The notes: generated by a model not told the origin, from the letters alone. Counted from the first letter of the stretch, positions 8,335 through 17,282 are shown. The stretch is 20,601 nucleotides of DNA from JAAYCI01 sp964367945 (GCA_964367945.1 CAYIZZ010000028.1:1-20601), one strand, 5' to 3'. Numbers and translations: made by a program.

Positions 8335-10113
8335 ATGTATTCCACTAATAAAAGTGTTCAGCAACTAGTTGCGTTGTTAAAATCATATAATATTAAAGAT
8401 GTTGTGCTGTCTCCGGGCGGCAGTGATATTCCAATAATTCATTCCATAGAAATGGATTCATTTTTTACGTGCTACTCTGTTGTAGACGAAAGAAGTGCTG
8501 CATATTTTGCAATGGGTGTGGCACAAAATAAAAATTCTCCGGTAGCAATTGTGTGCACATCAGGCTCAGCTGTGTGCAATTATTTACCCGGTATAACAGA
8601 GGCGTTTTATCAAGATGTTCCTATAGTGGCTATCACCGCAGATAAAAATCCGCTTTATCAAGGTCAATTGGAAATCCAAAAAATAAATCAAGATAATATT
8701 TTCGGCGAAGTGGTGAAAAAGTCGGTCACGTTGCCGGTGGTCAACTCTGAAGAGGAAGAATGGCTTTGTAATCGGCTAATTAACGAAGCGTTGCTCGAGC
8801 TCAATCATCATGGATGTGGGCCTGTTCATATAAATATACCTATTGTAGGCAGAACAGATTTATATGATTGTGACATGAACTTGAAAGTTCGGAAGATTAG
8901 CAGAACAGAGATAGACGCTGCAGATTCAACATGGAAAAGCCATGCTGAAACTTTATTAAATGCTAAAAAAATATTAGTAATTGTGGGACAAAATTTGATG
9001 TTTTCTAAAGAAGATATCGAAAATATGAACACCTTCTTTAAAAGATTTAATTGTGTTTTTGCCACTGAAAAATTATCTAATTTAGAATGTGATGGCACGG
9101 TGAGCTCTTATATTTTAAGTGAAGTTTGTGCTCTTGATAGCTTAAGCATGCTTACACCCGATATAGTTATTTCTATTGGGAACAATCTTGCGGCATATCA
9201 GCTGAAACCGTATTTGAGAAACCACAGCAAGCACATTAAAAATTTTTTAGTACACCCAAATGGCAAAGTACGGGATGCATATAGATGTTTGAGTGATATT
9301 TTCGAATGTACATCGTCATATTTTTTTAAAAAAATTATTTCATATACAAATGATACTAATGCATCGGATATGTCTTACTATAACGACTGGCAAAGTTCAA
9401 TTCAAAAAGTTGAACTGCCGGAATTTGAGTATTCTAATTTTTATCTGGCGCAAGAGCTAGCTAAAGTCATGCCGGCAAATTCCACATTACATTTAGCTAT
9501 TTTAAACAGCACAAGAATAATGCAGTTTTTTGATTTCAAGCATAATATCAGAACATACAGCAATGTGGGAACGCTGGGAATTGATGGATGCTTTTCAACA
9601 TTTGCAGGGCAAGCAGCGGCAACAGAAGAGTTAGCATTTTTAGTAATTGGGGATTTAAGCTTCTTTTATGATATGAACGCAGCCGGCCTTAGAAGCATAG
9701 GTAATAATGTTAGGGTTATTCTTTTGAATAATGGCGGCGGATCAGAGTTTCATTTTTTTATGGGAAAGAGCAGAATACCTACTATAAACGCATATATTTC
9801 AGCACAGCACAGCAATGTAGCTAAGGGCTGGATAGAATCTTTGGGTTATAAATATTTTGAAGCAAAAAGTAAAGATGATATCAGTTTAGCCATGCAAGAG
9901 TTTGGAGAGAAATCTGATAGACCATTGTTTTTAGAGGTGTTCACTTCTATGGAGGAAGATGCCGCAAAAACTAACGAGTTTTATCATGAAAATCAAAGTA
10001 AAATTGATAATGAGATAAACGGAAAATTTACAACAAAAAAAATTGCAAAAAAATTGCTTTCAGAAAAACAAATCGCAAAAGCAAAGAATATAATTAAAGC
10101 TATTAAAGACTAA
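8335..10113 (+). CDS. MenD-like thiamine-diphosphate enzyme, probably not menaquinone synthesis
   Basis: 592 residues with the complete three-domain TPP-enzyme layout. The pyrimidine-binding domain has LSPGGSDIPI (25-34), the activating glutamate E52 in DERSAAYFAMG, and CTSGSAVCNYLPG. The TPP/metal motif starts IGDLSFFYD (438-446) and ends LLNNGG (463-468), the usual GD..NN spacing. SNVGTLGIDGCFSTFAG (409-425) is closest to the MenD signature. However, arginines that hold the substrate in E. coli MenD appear replaced when motifs are aligned by eye: R33 to S30, R107 to N118, R395 to M396, R413 to V411. No other men gene is nearby, and the gene lies between a flippase and a sugar-type SDR. I infer a carboligase or decarboxylase making a modified sugar or acyl group for the glycan. 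The lysine-rich C-terminal tail (from ~565) is extra. No strong SD precedes ATG 8335; it starts 10 bases after the flippase stop. Confidence 0.8.
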   Translation: MYSTNKSVQQLVALLKSYNIKDVVLSPGGSDIPIIHSIEMDSFFTCYSVVDERSAAYFAMGVAQNKNSPVAIVCTSGSAVCNYLPGITEAFYQDVPIVAITADKNPLYQGQLEIQKINQDNIFGEVVKKSVTLPVVNSEEEEWLCNRLINEALLELNHHGCGPVHINIPIVGRTDLYDCDMNLKVRKISRTEIDAADSTWKSHAETLLNAKKILVIVGQNLMFSKEDIENMNTFFKRFNCVFATEKLSNLECDGTVSSYILSEVCALDSLSMLTPDIVISIGNNLAAYQLKPYLRNHSKHIKNFLVHPNGKVRDAYRCLSDIFECTSSYFFKKIISYTNDTNASDMSYYNDWQSSIQKVELPEFEYSNFYLAQELAKVMPANSTLHLAILNSTRIMQFFDFKHNIRTYSNVGTLGIDGCFSTFAGQAAATEELAFLVIGDLSFFYDMNAAGLRSIGNNVRVILLNNGGGSEFHFFMGKSRIPTINAYISAQHSNVAKGWIESLGYKYFEAKSKDDISLAMQEFGEKSDRPLFLEVFTSMEEDAAKTNEFYHENQSKIDNEINGKFTTKKIAKKLLSEKQIAKAKNIIKAIKD

Positions 10114-10159
10114 AAGAGAATATTATTATGAAAAAGTTCAAAAATAAGTTGGAGGAATA

Positions 10160-11260
10160 ATGAATATTCTTATACTTGGTGGAACAGGAACAATGGGAAC
10201 TTACTTGGTTGAACAATTGGCAGTGCCATCCAATTATATAGTTGTTACATCAAGAAGTGTAAAAGTATCTGAAAATCCAAACATTAAATACATTAAAGGA
10301 AATGCTCGAGATATTAATTTTCTAAACGAAGTATTGCAAGAACAATATGATGTAATTGTTGATTTTATGATTTATACAACAAAGGAGTTTGAGGACAGAT
10401 GTGATTTGTTTTTGTCAAATACTTCCCAATATGTTTTTCTTAGCTCGGCAAGAGTTTATGCAGAATCAAATAAGCCGCTAACTGAGAAAAGCCCTCGATT
10501 ACTTGACATAAGTGAGGATAAAGAATATTTAAATACAGACGAGTATGCGCTGGCTAAAGCAAGGCAAGAAGATGTTTTAACATGCAATAAAAAAAAGAAC
10601 TGGACAATTATTCGTCCATATATCACTTATAACTCAAGCAAATTACAACTCGGAACATATGAAAAAGAATATTGGCTATACAGAGCATTGCATAATAGAC
10701 CCATAGTTCTTTCAAAAGATATAAAAGAGAATCTTACAACCTTAACTTACGGAAAAGATGTATCCAAAGGTATATGTACATTAATAAACAACAAAAAAGC
10801 ACTTGGAGAAATTTTTCAGATTACTACATCGGACAATTTAACGTGGGGCGAGGTTTTGGAATGCTACTTAAAAGTCATTGAAAAAGAGTATGCATTCAAA
10901 CCCAATGTAAAATGGATTGAAAACTCGACAGAAAACAATTATCAATTTAAATATGACAGAATATTTAATCGAATTTTTGATAGTAAAAAAATAACAACGC
11001 TTACAAAAGATGAACTCAAATTTAAAGAACCTTTGTTGGGGCTTGAAAAATGTTTAGTTGAATTTATTAAAGAAGGACAATCCTTTCATGAAATTGATTG
11101 GACATTGGAAGCGAAAAAAGATAAAATTTGCGGAGTATACACGCCACTAAGTGAAATACATTCACATAAAGGTAAAATCAAGTATGTTTTATTTAGATTT
11201 GCACCTAATCTTGCAAAATTTGTAATAGATATGCTTTATAACATTCGAAAGGGCTATTGA
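10160..11260 (+). CDS. NAD-dependent epimerase/dehydratase (extended SDR)
   Basis: 366 residues. The N-terminal Rossmann motif is MNILILGGTGTMG (GxxGxxG at 7-13). VFLSSARVY (92-100) supplies the usual Ser, and Y129-A-L-A-K133 is the YxxxK catalytic pair. TIIRPYITY (149-157) and DVSKGICTLI (200-209) are typical of nucleotide-sugar epimerases/dehydratases. It probably oxidises, epimerises or reduces a nucleotide sugar in the cytoplasm. Its position right after the MenD-like enzyme suggests the two act in sequence on one sugar. GGAGG (10151-10155) precedes ATG 10160. A 10-codon mini-ORF (10128-10160) ends in TAATG overlapping this start; it may be chance or a coupling device. The C-terminal ~70 residues look unlike the usual family end. 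Confidence 0.85.
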   Translation: MNILILGGTGTMGTYLVEQLAVPSNYIVVTSRSVKVSENPNIKYIKGNARDINFLNEVLQEQYDVIVDFMIYTTKEFEDRCDLFLSNTSQYVFLSSARVYAESNKPLTEKSPRLLDISEDKEYLNTDEYALAKARQEDVLTCNKKKNWTIIRPYITYNSSKLQLGTYEKEYWLYRALHNRPIVLSKDIKENLTTLTYGKDVSKGICTLINNKKALGEIFQITTSDNLTWGEVLECYLKVIEKEYAFKPNVKWIENSTENNYQFKYDRIFNRIFDSKKITTLTKDELKFKEPLLGLEKCLVEFIKEGQSFHEIDWTLEAKKDKICGVYTPLSEIHSHKGKIKYVLFRFAPNLAKFVIDMLYNIRKGY

Positions 11261-12469
11261 ATGCAAAAAAAAGACGTAATTTTTCTTTGTCAATATTTTT
11301 ATCCAGAGTATAATTCGTCGGCAACACTACCGTATGATACAGCGCTGAAGCTTGTGCAAAGTGGTAAAAGTGTTGGTGTATTAACGGGGTACCCTCACGA
11401 ATATACCCTTCTTGAAAATATTCCCAAGAAAGAAGTTTATAACAATATTTCAATCGAGCGAATGAAGTATGTTCAAACAAGCAAGATTTCTAAATTGGGT
11501 CGGATTTTCAAGTTTTTGTCTTTTACTGCATCGGCGTTATTTAAACTTAATGTTTTTAAAAAGTATGAATATATCATCGTATATTCTAATCCGCCTATTT
11601 TGCCGATAATTGCAGTTTTGGCGAAAAAACTTTTTGGGTGTAAAATTATTTTTGTGTGCTATGATGTCTATCCCGAAGTTGCTACCAAAACAGGTAACTT
11701 AAACGAAGATTCAATAGTTGTAAAATTTATGCACTTTGTAAATGCACAGCTTTATAAAAACGTGTTTAAAATTGTAGCTCTTTCCGATGATATGAAAAAT
11801 ACACTGAAAAACAAAAAAAAAGTAAAGCAAGATAAAATTGTTGTCATACCAAACTGGTATGACGACACACCGATAAATATTATCAAAAACGAAAACAGCG
11901 ATTTAATAAAAATACGTCAAGAGTATAAATTTATCGTTTCATATCTCGGTAACATGGGCACAGCGCAAGATATGAACACTATTTTAGAGGCGATAAAAAA
12001 TTGTCAAGATGAAAGCGTTGCTTTTTTCTTTTCGGGGCACGGCAATAAAGTAGATGCAGTGAGAAGTTTTATAAAGGCTCATTCCTTGAAAAATGTATTT
12101 TTGTTTGGATTTTTACATGGTGATGATTATAAAACGGCGCTGAAAATATCGGACATGTTTATAACTTCACTGGAATGTGGGCTAAGCGGTCTATGCGTTC
12201 CCAGCAAGACCTATGCATATATGATGGCGGGAAAACCCGTTGTTGCCATAATGGATAAACAATGTGATATCAGTAAAATTTTAGAAAATAATGATGCGGG
12301 AATTAGTGTTGAAAATGGTGATTTTAAAAAAATATTGTCTTATATCGACGATTTAAAAAACAACATTGAAAGACATGCTGTAGTCTCGCAAAACTCCAGA
12401 AAAATATATTTACAAAATTATACTAAAGATATTTGCACATCAATGTATGTGAAATTGTTTGAAAACTAA
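11261..12469 (+). CDS. GT4 glycosyltransferase, WbuB/WcaI-like
   Basis: 402 residues. The N-terminus reads FLCQYFYPEYNSSATLPYDT (8-27) and later YDVYPE (134-139), both characteristic of the WbuB/WcaI-like branch of GT4, where known members transfer amino- or deoxy-sugars onto lipid-linked intermediates. The C-terminal domain has VSYLGNMGTAQDMNTILEAI (226-245), FFFSGHG, FLFGFLHGDDY and the binding loop SGLCVPSKTYAYMMAGKPVV. A hydrophobic patch at about 104-132 may give peripheral membrane contact. The ATG starts directly after the TGA of the SDR gene with zero spacing, and AAAGGG (11248-11253) within that gene serves as ribosome binding site, so expression is coupled. The true donor is unknown. 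Confidence 0.9.
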   Translation: MQKKDVIFLCQYFYPEYNSSATLPYDTALKLVQSGKSVGVLTGYPHEYTLLENIPKKEVYNNISIERMKYVQTSKISKLGRIFKFLSFTASALFKLNVFKKYEYIIVYSNPPILPIIAVLAKKLFGCKIIFVCYDVYPEVATKTGNLNEDSIVVKFMHFVNAQLYKNVFKIVALSDDMKNTLKNKKKVKQDKIVVIPNWYDDTPINIIKNENSDLIKIRQEYKFIVSYLGNMGTAQDMNTILEAIKNCQDESVAFFFSGHGNKVDAVRSFIKAHSLKNVFLFGFLHGDDYKTALKISDMFITSLECGLSGLCVPSKTYAYMMAGKPVVAIMDKQCDISKILENNDAGISVENGDFKKILSYIDDLKNNIERHAVVSQNSRKIYLQNYTKDICTSMYVKLFEN

Positions 12470-12508
12470 TGGCTAAACTTTAAACGTTTTATGCGAAAGG
12501 TGCGTTAA

Positions 12509-14416
12509 ATGCTGATTTTTCCCACACTATTTTTTGCTTATGTTGTGATTTTGAATTTTCTAAACAAAAAACCTCTTGTATTTTCACTGGTAAGTGGATA
12601 TATTACTTTGCTTTCAATATCTGTTTTTATTGCGGAAATCACAAGTATTTTTAGTGCGTATAATATAATATGGGTTAGTGTTTTATGGACAGCCTTACTT
12701 GCCATTTTGTTCTTTAAGTTCCCAATAAACTTTAAAAATCTTTCATATAATCTGCGTTTTACGGTGTTTGAAAAAGTTTTACTAATCTTGATGGCGATGA
12801 TTGTTGGCATATGTGTTTTTAAGGCTATTTTTTACCCTCCGGGCCTTCCGACAGACTCTATGGTATACCATTTACCCAGAACATTTATGTACTATAAAAC
12901 CGAGTCTATACATAATTTCCCGGCAAATTACGGACATTTGCTGTTTTTAGCACCATTGAATGCGATTTTAATGTCACAGGTGCAAATTTTATCCTTTGGG
13001 AGTGATGTTTTTTTAAACCTGCTGCAATCCACGGCTTTTATTTTTGGAGCCATAACAACATGCGGTATTGCACAGGCTCTTGGTGCCAAAAGAAAATATG
13101 CCCTAATATCAGGCTTCTTTTATGTGACATTGTCTATGAATATTTTGCAATCATCAACCACGCAAAACGATTTGCTGCTATCCACACTTTGTCTTATCGC
13201 TGTATATTATATGATAGTTATAGCAAACGCTAATACAGCTGTGAAAAACAATGTTATATCGTATATATATCTAGGTTTTTCTTGTGGACTTTCAGTACTT
13301 GCCAAGTTAAACGCCGGAACGGTGTTGATTTTTTTTGTGATAGCTTTTTCAATTTATAGTATATACAAAAAGCAGTTTTCGGGTCTTATTATCACGCTTG
13401 CCGGTGCTTTGAGTATAGTGATGGGATATTGGATAAGAAACTTCATGTCTTTAGATGGCGACTTTTTGGCGTTAAACTATTTTTCTTTTTCAGATTTATC
13501 CATGTTTACATTTCAAGACCGAATATTCATGTCTTTGAAAAATTTGATATCTTTGTTTAGAGCACCGTATCTGTGGGAGTATGATATTAGCGGGATTATG
13601 GAAGCTCTCGCCCAAATCCTTGGCTCAAGCGGAGTCCCCATTCCGTTTGATTATTCAAACATCTCATCGGATAATGTCACCTATCCCATACAAGCAGCGA
13701 TGGTTTTGGTTGTAGTCGCATATTTTATTTTCAAAAATTCAAAAGTTCGAGTTTATGGACTACTATGTGTGAGTGCAATAATTATCACGTCATTCAGTGT
13801 GCAGTATACAGCATCTACCGCTAGATATTTATTGCCCGTAGTTTCTTTAGCCATTCCTATGATAGGATTGTTTTTTGAGAAAATCAATGTGAAATATAAG
13901 CCACTAAAATCGGTTTCTATCGTGTGTATGGTAGGCTCTCTAATATTTTCATTGTTTATTATCAGCAATGATATTTACACCGGTTTCACCAGCGACTATA
14001 ATAATTTTTATACCTATGAGTATTCTGAGCGCTTAGTGAGTTATAAGCATAATATTGATATAAATAATTTGCACAAAAGTATACTTGATGATATCGAGCA
14101 GAACAATTATACCGATATTGCAATTGATGATAACCATCCGGGCGGTGCATATATTTGGATGGAGCCATTTTCAAGTACAGAATATAATATTTCGTTTATC
14201 AATGCACAATACACAAAAGAAAAAGAGCCTACAGATTATACTCCGGATTGTATAATAGCAAGCTTACTTATAAAAGATGTCAAGGAACATATATGGTACA
14301 ACGGAAGTAAATATGAGTGGACAATGGGTAAACTACCTGCTTTTGGAAATGAAATCATAGAAGATGACCCTATTTATTCGAGAACTTTTAATTACTATGT
14401 TAAGGTTCTTGACTGA
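12509..14416 (+). CDS. GT-C membrane glycosyltransferase (GT39/ArnT-like)
   Basis: 635 residues. About a dozen hydrophobic segments span residues 1-490, followed by a soluble, probably extracytoplasmic domain of about 145 residues. After the third or fourth helix the loop reads YPPGLPTDSMVYHLPRTFMY (109-128), where the acidic residue D116 fits the catalytic Asp in the first long outer loop of GT-C enzymes, and YHLPR resembles the usual arrangement. These enzymes use polyprenyl-phosphate sugars and add side residues on the outer face of the membrane. AAAGGTG (12496-12502) lies 6 bases before the ATG. It is the only evident GT-C in the window apart from the interrupted protein at 3045-4379. The lipid-sugar donor gene is not in the window. 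Confidence 0.75.
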   Translation: MLIFPTLFFAYVVILNFLNKKPLVFSLVSGYITLLSISVFIAEITSIFSAYNIIWVSVLWTALLAILFFKFPINFKNLSYNLRFTVFEKVLLILMAMIVGICVFKAIFYPPGLPTDSMVYHLPRTFMYYKTESIHNFPANYGHLLFLAPLNAILMSQVQILSFGSDVFLNLLQSTAFIFGAITTCGIAQALGAKRKYALISGFFYVTLSMNILQSSTTQNDLLLSTLCLIAVYYMIVIANANTAVKNNVISYIYLGFSCGLSVLAKLNAGTVLIFFVIAFSIYSIYKKQFSGLIITLAGALSIVMGYWIRNFMSLDGDFLALNYFSFSDLSMFTFQDRIFMSLKNLISLFRAPYLWEYDISGIMEALAQILGSSGVPIPFDYSNISSDNVTYPIQAAMVLVVVAYFIFKNSKVRVYGLLCVSAIIITSFSVQYTASTARYLLPVVSLAIPMIGLFFEKINVKYKPLKSVSIVCMVGSLIFSLFIISNDIYTGFTSDYNNFYTYEYSERLVSYKHNIDINNLHKSILDDIEQNNYTDIAIDDNHPGGAYIWMEPFSSTEYNISFINAQYTKEKEPTDYTPDCIIASLLIKDVKEHIWYNGSKYEWTMGKLPAFGNEIIEDDPIYSRTFNYYVKVLD

Positions 14417-14431
14417 ATATTACTGTGCCCA

Positions 14432-14458
14432 AACAAATATGCTATAGGCATGTTTGTT
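14432..14458 (+). other. Intercistronic stem-loop before the acylation genes
   Basis: AACAAATATGC (14432-14442) pairs with GCATGTTTGTT (14448-14458): 11 pairs including one G-U, with a 5-base loop. No T-run follows, so it is not a standard terminator. It lies in the longest gap of the cluster interior (14417-14491) and may stabilise the upstream message or attenuate transcription into the acylation genes. This is inference from structure only. Confidence 0.4.
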
Positions 14459-14491
14459 GCTTGAAATATTTTATTAAATTTCGAGGAATTT

Positions 14492-15973
14492 ATGGTTTTT
14501 AATTCTTACGTTTTCACGTTGTTGTTTTTGCCGATTTCATGGAGTGGATATTTTTTACTCAATAAAATCAAGCTATATCGTCTTGCCAAATCTTTTTTAA
14601 TCATAATGTCATTTTTGTTTTACGGCTACAATAATCCTGCGTATTTACCAATAATTATTTTCAGTATACTATTCAATTATAGCTTGAGTAGACTTTTGCT
14701 GTCTTGTAAAAGAATATCGATATCTCGGTTGCTATTGTCGGCCGGGTTAGTTTTCAATATTGGCATCTTGGTTTATTTTAAATATTTTGATTTTTTCATT
14801 AGTAATATTAATAGTTTGTTTGAAACGGATTTCAACTTGATAAATGTTATGCTACCTTTGGGAATTAGTTTTTTCACTTTTCAGCAGCTATCCTATGTCA
14901 TTGACAGCTATAAAAAAGCTGTCCCTAAGTATGATATTTTAGATTACTCTTTATTTGTGACATTTTTTCCGCAGCTGGTGGCAGGGCCTATTGTTTTACA
15001 TGGTGAAATTGTTCCTCAGTTTTCCGATGTATCAAACAAAAAAATCAATTTTGAGAATTTATATAAAGGGTTGTATGCCTTTTCCTCAGGATTAGCAAAA
15101 AAAGTGCTTTTAGCCGATTCTCTTGGAAATATTGTGAACCATGGCTTTTCAGATATTTCAAACTTGGGAACAATAAATGCGATTATTGTCATGTTAGCGT
15201 ATACTTTTCAAATTTATTTGGACTTCAGCGGCTATTGTGATATGGCATTTGGTATAGCATATATGTTTAACATTAAGCTACCAATCAATTTTAATTCACC
15301 GTATAAGTCTTTAACTATTACAGAGTTTTGGAAAAGGTGGCACATAACTTTGTCACGCTTTTTTTCGACTTATGTATATATTCCACTTGGAGGAAATAGA
15401 AAAGGTTTTGTTCGAATGCTACTAAATAGTTTTATTGTTTTTTTCATCAGTGGGCTGTGGCATGGTGCTAATTGGACTTTTATACTGTGGGGAATGGTTC
15501 ACGGAATTGCAATTTCATTTACAAGAATTTTTGACGATAAGATACGGAAACTTAATGCAGTGTTAAGTTGGTCTGTATGCTTCATATTTCTAAATTTAAC
15601 GTGGGTTATATTCAGAGCACCTTCAATGACCGATCTAAAGCAATTTTACACGCAACTGTTTTTATTCAACTTCAAGCCTATATCGCCTGAATTGATTCAA
15701 GGCGCTATTCCAATTGAAATCGAGGTTATTATACAAGAATTGCAAGCACTTTTAGCCGCCATCGGCCTTCAAAATATAAATAATATATCAAGTGTATATT
15801 TAATACTGCTATTTACATTTATTATGGTGGTTATATTACAGTGTGAAAATGTTGTCACAAAAGCCAAAATGCTGAAACCTTCATATAAAACGACACTAAA
15901 AACAATTGTCTTACTGATATGGTCAATAGTATCTTTTGCAGAACTTTCAACTTTTTTGTATTTCAATTTTTAA
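14492..15973 (+). CDS. MBOAT-family O-acyltransferase (AlgI/DltB/PatA-like)
   Basis: 493-residue polytopic membrane protein that transfers acyl groups, usually acetyl, across the membrane to the glycan. MBOAT landmarks are in order: LPLGISFFTFQQLSYVIDSY (121-140), FPQLVAGPI (159-167), YLDFSGYCDMAFGIAYMFN (242-260), PINFNSPYKSLTITEFWKRW (264-283), WHITLSRF (283-290), YVYIPLGGNRKG (294-305) and GLWHGANWTFILWG (321-334), whose H324 is the conserved family histidine. The length matches the AlgI/DltB branch. GAGGA (14483-14487) precedes the ATG. The next gene, 9 bases downstream, encodes an SGNH-type partner, as expected for extracellular polysaccharide O-acetylation pairs. Confidence 0.92.
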   Translation: MVFNSYVFTLLFLPISWSGYFLLNKIKLYRLAKSFLIIMSFLFYGYNNPAYLPIIIFSILFNYSLSRLLLSCKRISISRLLLSAGLVFNIGILVYFKYFDFFISNINSLFETDFNLINVMLPLGISFFTFQQLSYVIDSYKKAVPKYDILDYSLFVTFFPQLVAGPIVLHGEIVPQFSDVSNKKINFENLYKGLYAFSSGLAKKVLLADSLGNIVNHGFSDISNLGTINAIIVMLAYTFQIYLDFSGYCDMAFGIAYMFNIKLPINFNSPYKSLTITEFWKRWHITLSRFFSTYVYIPLGGNRKGFVRMLLNSFIVFFISGLWHGANWTFILWGMVHGIAISFTRIFDDKIRKLNAVLSWSVCFIFLNLTWVIFRAPSMTDLKQFYTQLFLFNFKPISPELIQGAIPIEIEVIIQELQALLAAIGLQNINNISSVYLILLFTFIMVVILQCENVVTKAKMLKPSYKTTLKTIVLLIWSIVSFAELSTFLYFNF

Positions 15974-15982
15974 GAGGTGGCC

Positions 15983-17053
15983 ATGTATAAAAAACATGTT
16001 TATATAACATTGCTTATGGTGATATTTTTTATTGTTAGTATAATTTCTTTGGTTTTTATCGTTGACCCATACTTTCAATATCACAGACCGTTTCCTTTTA
16101 TTACCACGTATATGGAAGACGAAAATGCCCGATATCAAAACTACGGCATAGCTAAACATTTTGATTATGATGCTATTATCACAGGCACTTCGATGGTGAA
16201 TAATTTCTACACATCTGAATTTGACGAAATTTTTGATGTTAACAGTATTAAAACCGGATTCAACGCAGGAACTTACAAGGAAGTCGGTGATTTTTTACAT
16301 TCGGCATTCGAGGATAACGAGGATATCAAATCTGTCATATGGTCGCTGGATTTATCCCATTTATTTGACGAAAAAGACTATATGGTAGAGTTTGATTTCC
16401 CGACTTACCTTTATGATGACAATATACTAAACGACGTAAGCTATCTTTTGAACAAAGAGGTCATTCTTAAAGATGTGCGAAAGGTTTTAGCAATATCTCG
16501 TGACAATGGAGTACCCACCATTTTTGATGATTATCTAAACTGGACATCCATTTACGGTGCGGGAGCAGAATATGTTTTAGACGGCTACATCCGTGTAGAA
16601 AAAACACATGTACCATGTGATTTTGATGAAGAAAAGCAAGCGATTGTGCATGGAAATATCAGCCAAAATATTATATCTGTACTAGAGGAAAATCCCGACA
16701 CAACTTTTAATTTGTTTTTTACTCCGTATAGTATTCTGTGGTTTGATACTGTAAATCGAACTAATGAACTACAAAAATATATTGATGGCATGGAATATGC
16801 CGCTTCTTTGATGTTGGAGTATGATAATATCAAGCTGTTTTCATTTTTTTCAAACTATGAACTTATCGGAAACATTGAAAACTATAAAGATATTGCACAT
16901 TATAGCGAACATGTGAACTCTATGATGCTAACTTGGATGGATACCGGTGTTGGGCAACTAACAAAAGATAATTATCAAGAACATTTTAAAGAATTATCAG
17001 ATTACTATAATAATTTTAATTACGATGAATTTTATGCAGGTCTCACAGCATAG
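15983..17053 (+). CDS. Membrane-anchored SGNH-type protein, partner of the MBOAT acyltransferase
   Basis: 356 residues from ATG 15983. A longer in-frame GTG start at 15977 would lie inside the AGAGGTGG ribosome binding site, so ATG 15983 is preferred. Residues ~6-27 form a single membrane anchor; the rest should be outside the cell. SGNH-like features are visible: AIITGTSMVNNF (64-75) supplies the block I serine (S70), WSLDLSHL is a plausible middle block, and near the end YKDIAHYSEHVN contains a DxxH pair (about D303/H306). DltD- and AlgX/AlgJ-type proteins accept the acyl group exported by an MBOAT protein and place it on the polymer; I infer that role here. It ends in TAG and is the last gene of the cluster. 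Confidence 0.8.
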   Translation: MYKKHVYITLLMVIFFIVSIISLVFIVDPYFQYHRPFPFITTYMEDENARYQNYGIAKHFDYDAIITGTSMVNNFYTSEFDEIFDVNSIKTGFNAGTYKEVGDFLHSAFEDNEDIKSVIWSLDLSHLFDEKDYMVEFDFPTYLYDDNILNDVSYLLNKEVILKDVRKVLAISRDNGVPTIFDDYLNWTSIYGAGAEYVLDGYIRVEKTHVPCDFDEEKQAIVHGNISQNIISVLEENPDTTFNLFFTPYSILWFDTVNRTNELQKYIDGMEYAASLMLEYDNIKLFSFFSNYELIGNIENYKDIAHYSEHVNSMMLTWMDTGVGQLTKDNYQEHFKELSDYYNNFNYDEFYAGLTA

Positions 17054-17157
17054 CTTATGAAATAGCGATGACATGCATTATTACCGTAATGGACGAGACT
17101 CCCCTCCCCGGTTCTTTCTTAATATTGTTAAAACTATAATTTTCAAGGTGGTTCACC

Positions 17158-17226
17158 ATGACTGCCCCCGAAGTTCTTCTGCAAAGTGCAGTTATCCCTT
17201 GGAGGCATTTTTCATTCACGCTTTAG
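17158..17226 (+). CDS. Possible 22-codon leader peptide ORF
   Basis: AAGGTGG (17145-17151) is followed six bases later by ATG and 22 codons (MTAPEVLLQSAVIPWRHFSF then TL), ending at TAG 17224-17226. A perfect TATAAT lies at 17135-17140 but has no good -35, and its start point would cut into the SD. The ORF ends just before the paired hairpins at 17239-17313, as leader ORFs of attenuators do. No run of one amino acid codon is present, so sensing of a charged tRNA is not indicated. It may well be chance. Confidence 0.2.
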   Translation: MTAPEVLLQSAVIPWRHFSFTL

Positions 17227-17238
17227 CCTGAATAAAAG

Positions 17239-17265
17239 GAGGCAACAGTTTTTAGCTGTTACCTC
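17239..17265 (+). other. First stem-loop of an attenuator-like pair
   Basis: GAGGCAACAG (17239-17248) faces CTGTTACCTC (17256-17265) with one C-A mismatch and a 7-base loop. A full AAAGGAGG (17235-17242) is buried in the 5' arm. The 3' arm is a perfect 10-base complement of GAGGTAACAG at 17282-17291, the 5' arm of the next hairpin, so the two stems exclude each other. Confidence 0.55.
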
Positions 17266-17282
17266 ACGGTTTAAGTTGTATG

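Noticed and set aside
8335..10113. Straight annotation as menD of menaquinone synthesis
   Set aside because: The glycan context and the missing substrate arginines do not support it, although the fold and cofactor motifs match.
10128..10160. Ten-codon mini-ORF overlapping the SDR start (TAATG)
   Set aside because: No SD precedes it and its codons are those of the SD region itself; it is noted as possible coupling only, not as a gene.
17111..17140. Promoter with perfect TATAAT at 17135-17140
   Set aside because: There is no recognisable -35 box at suitable spacing, and the start point would fall within the SD of the short ORF.
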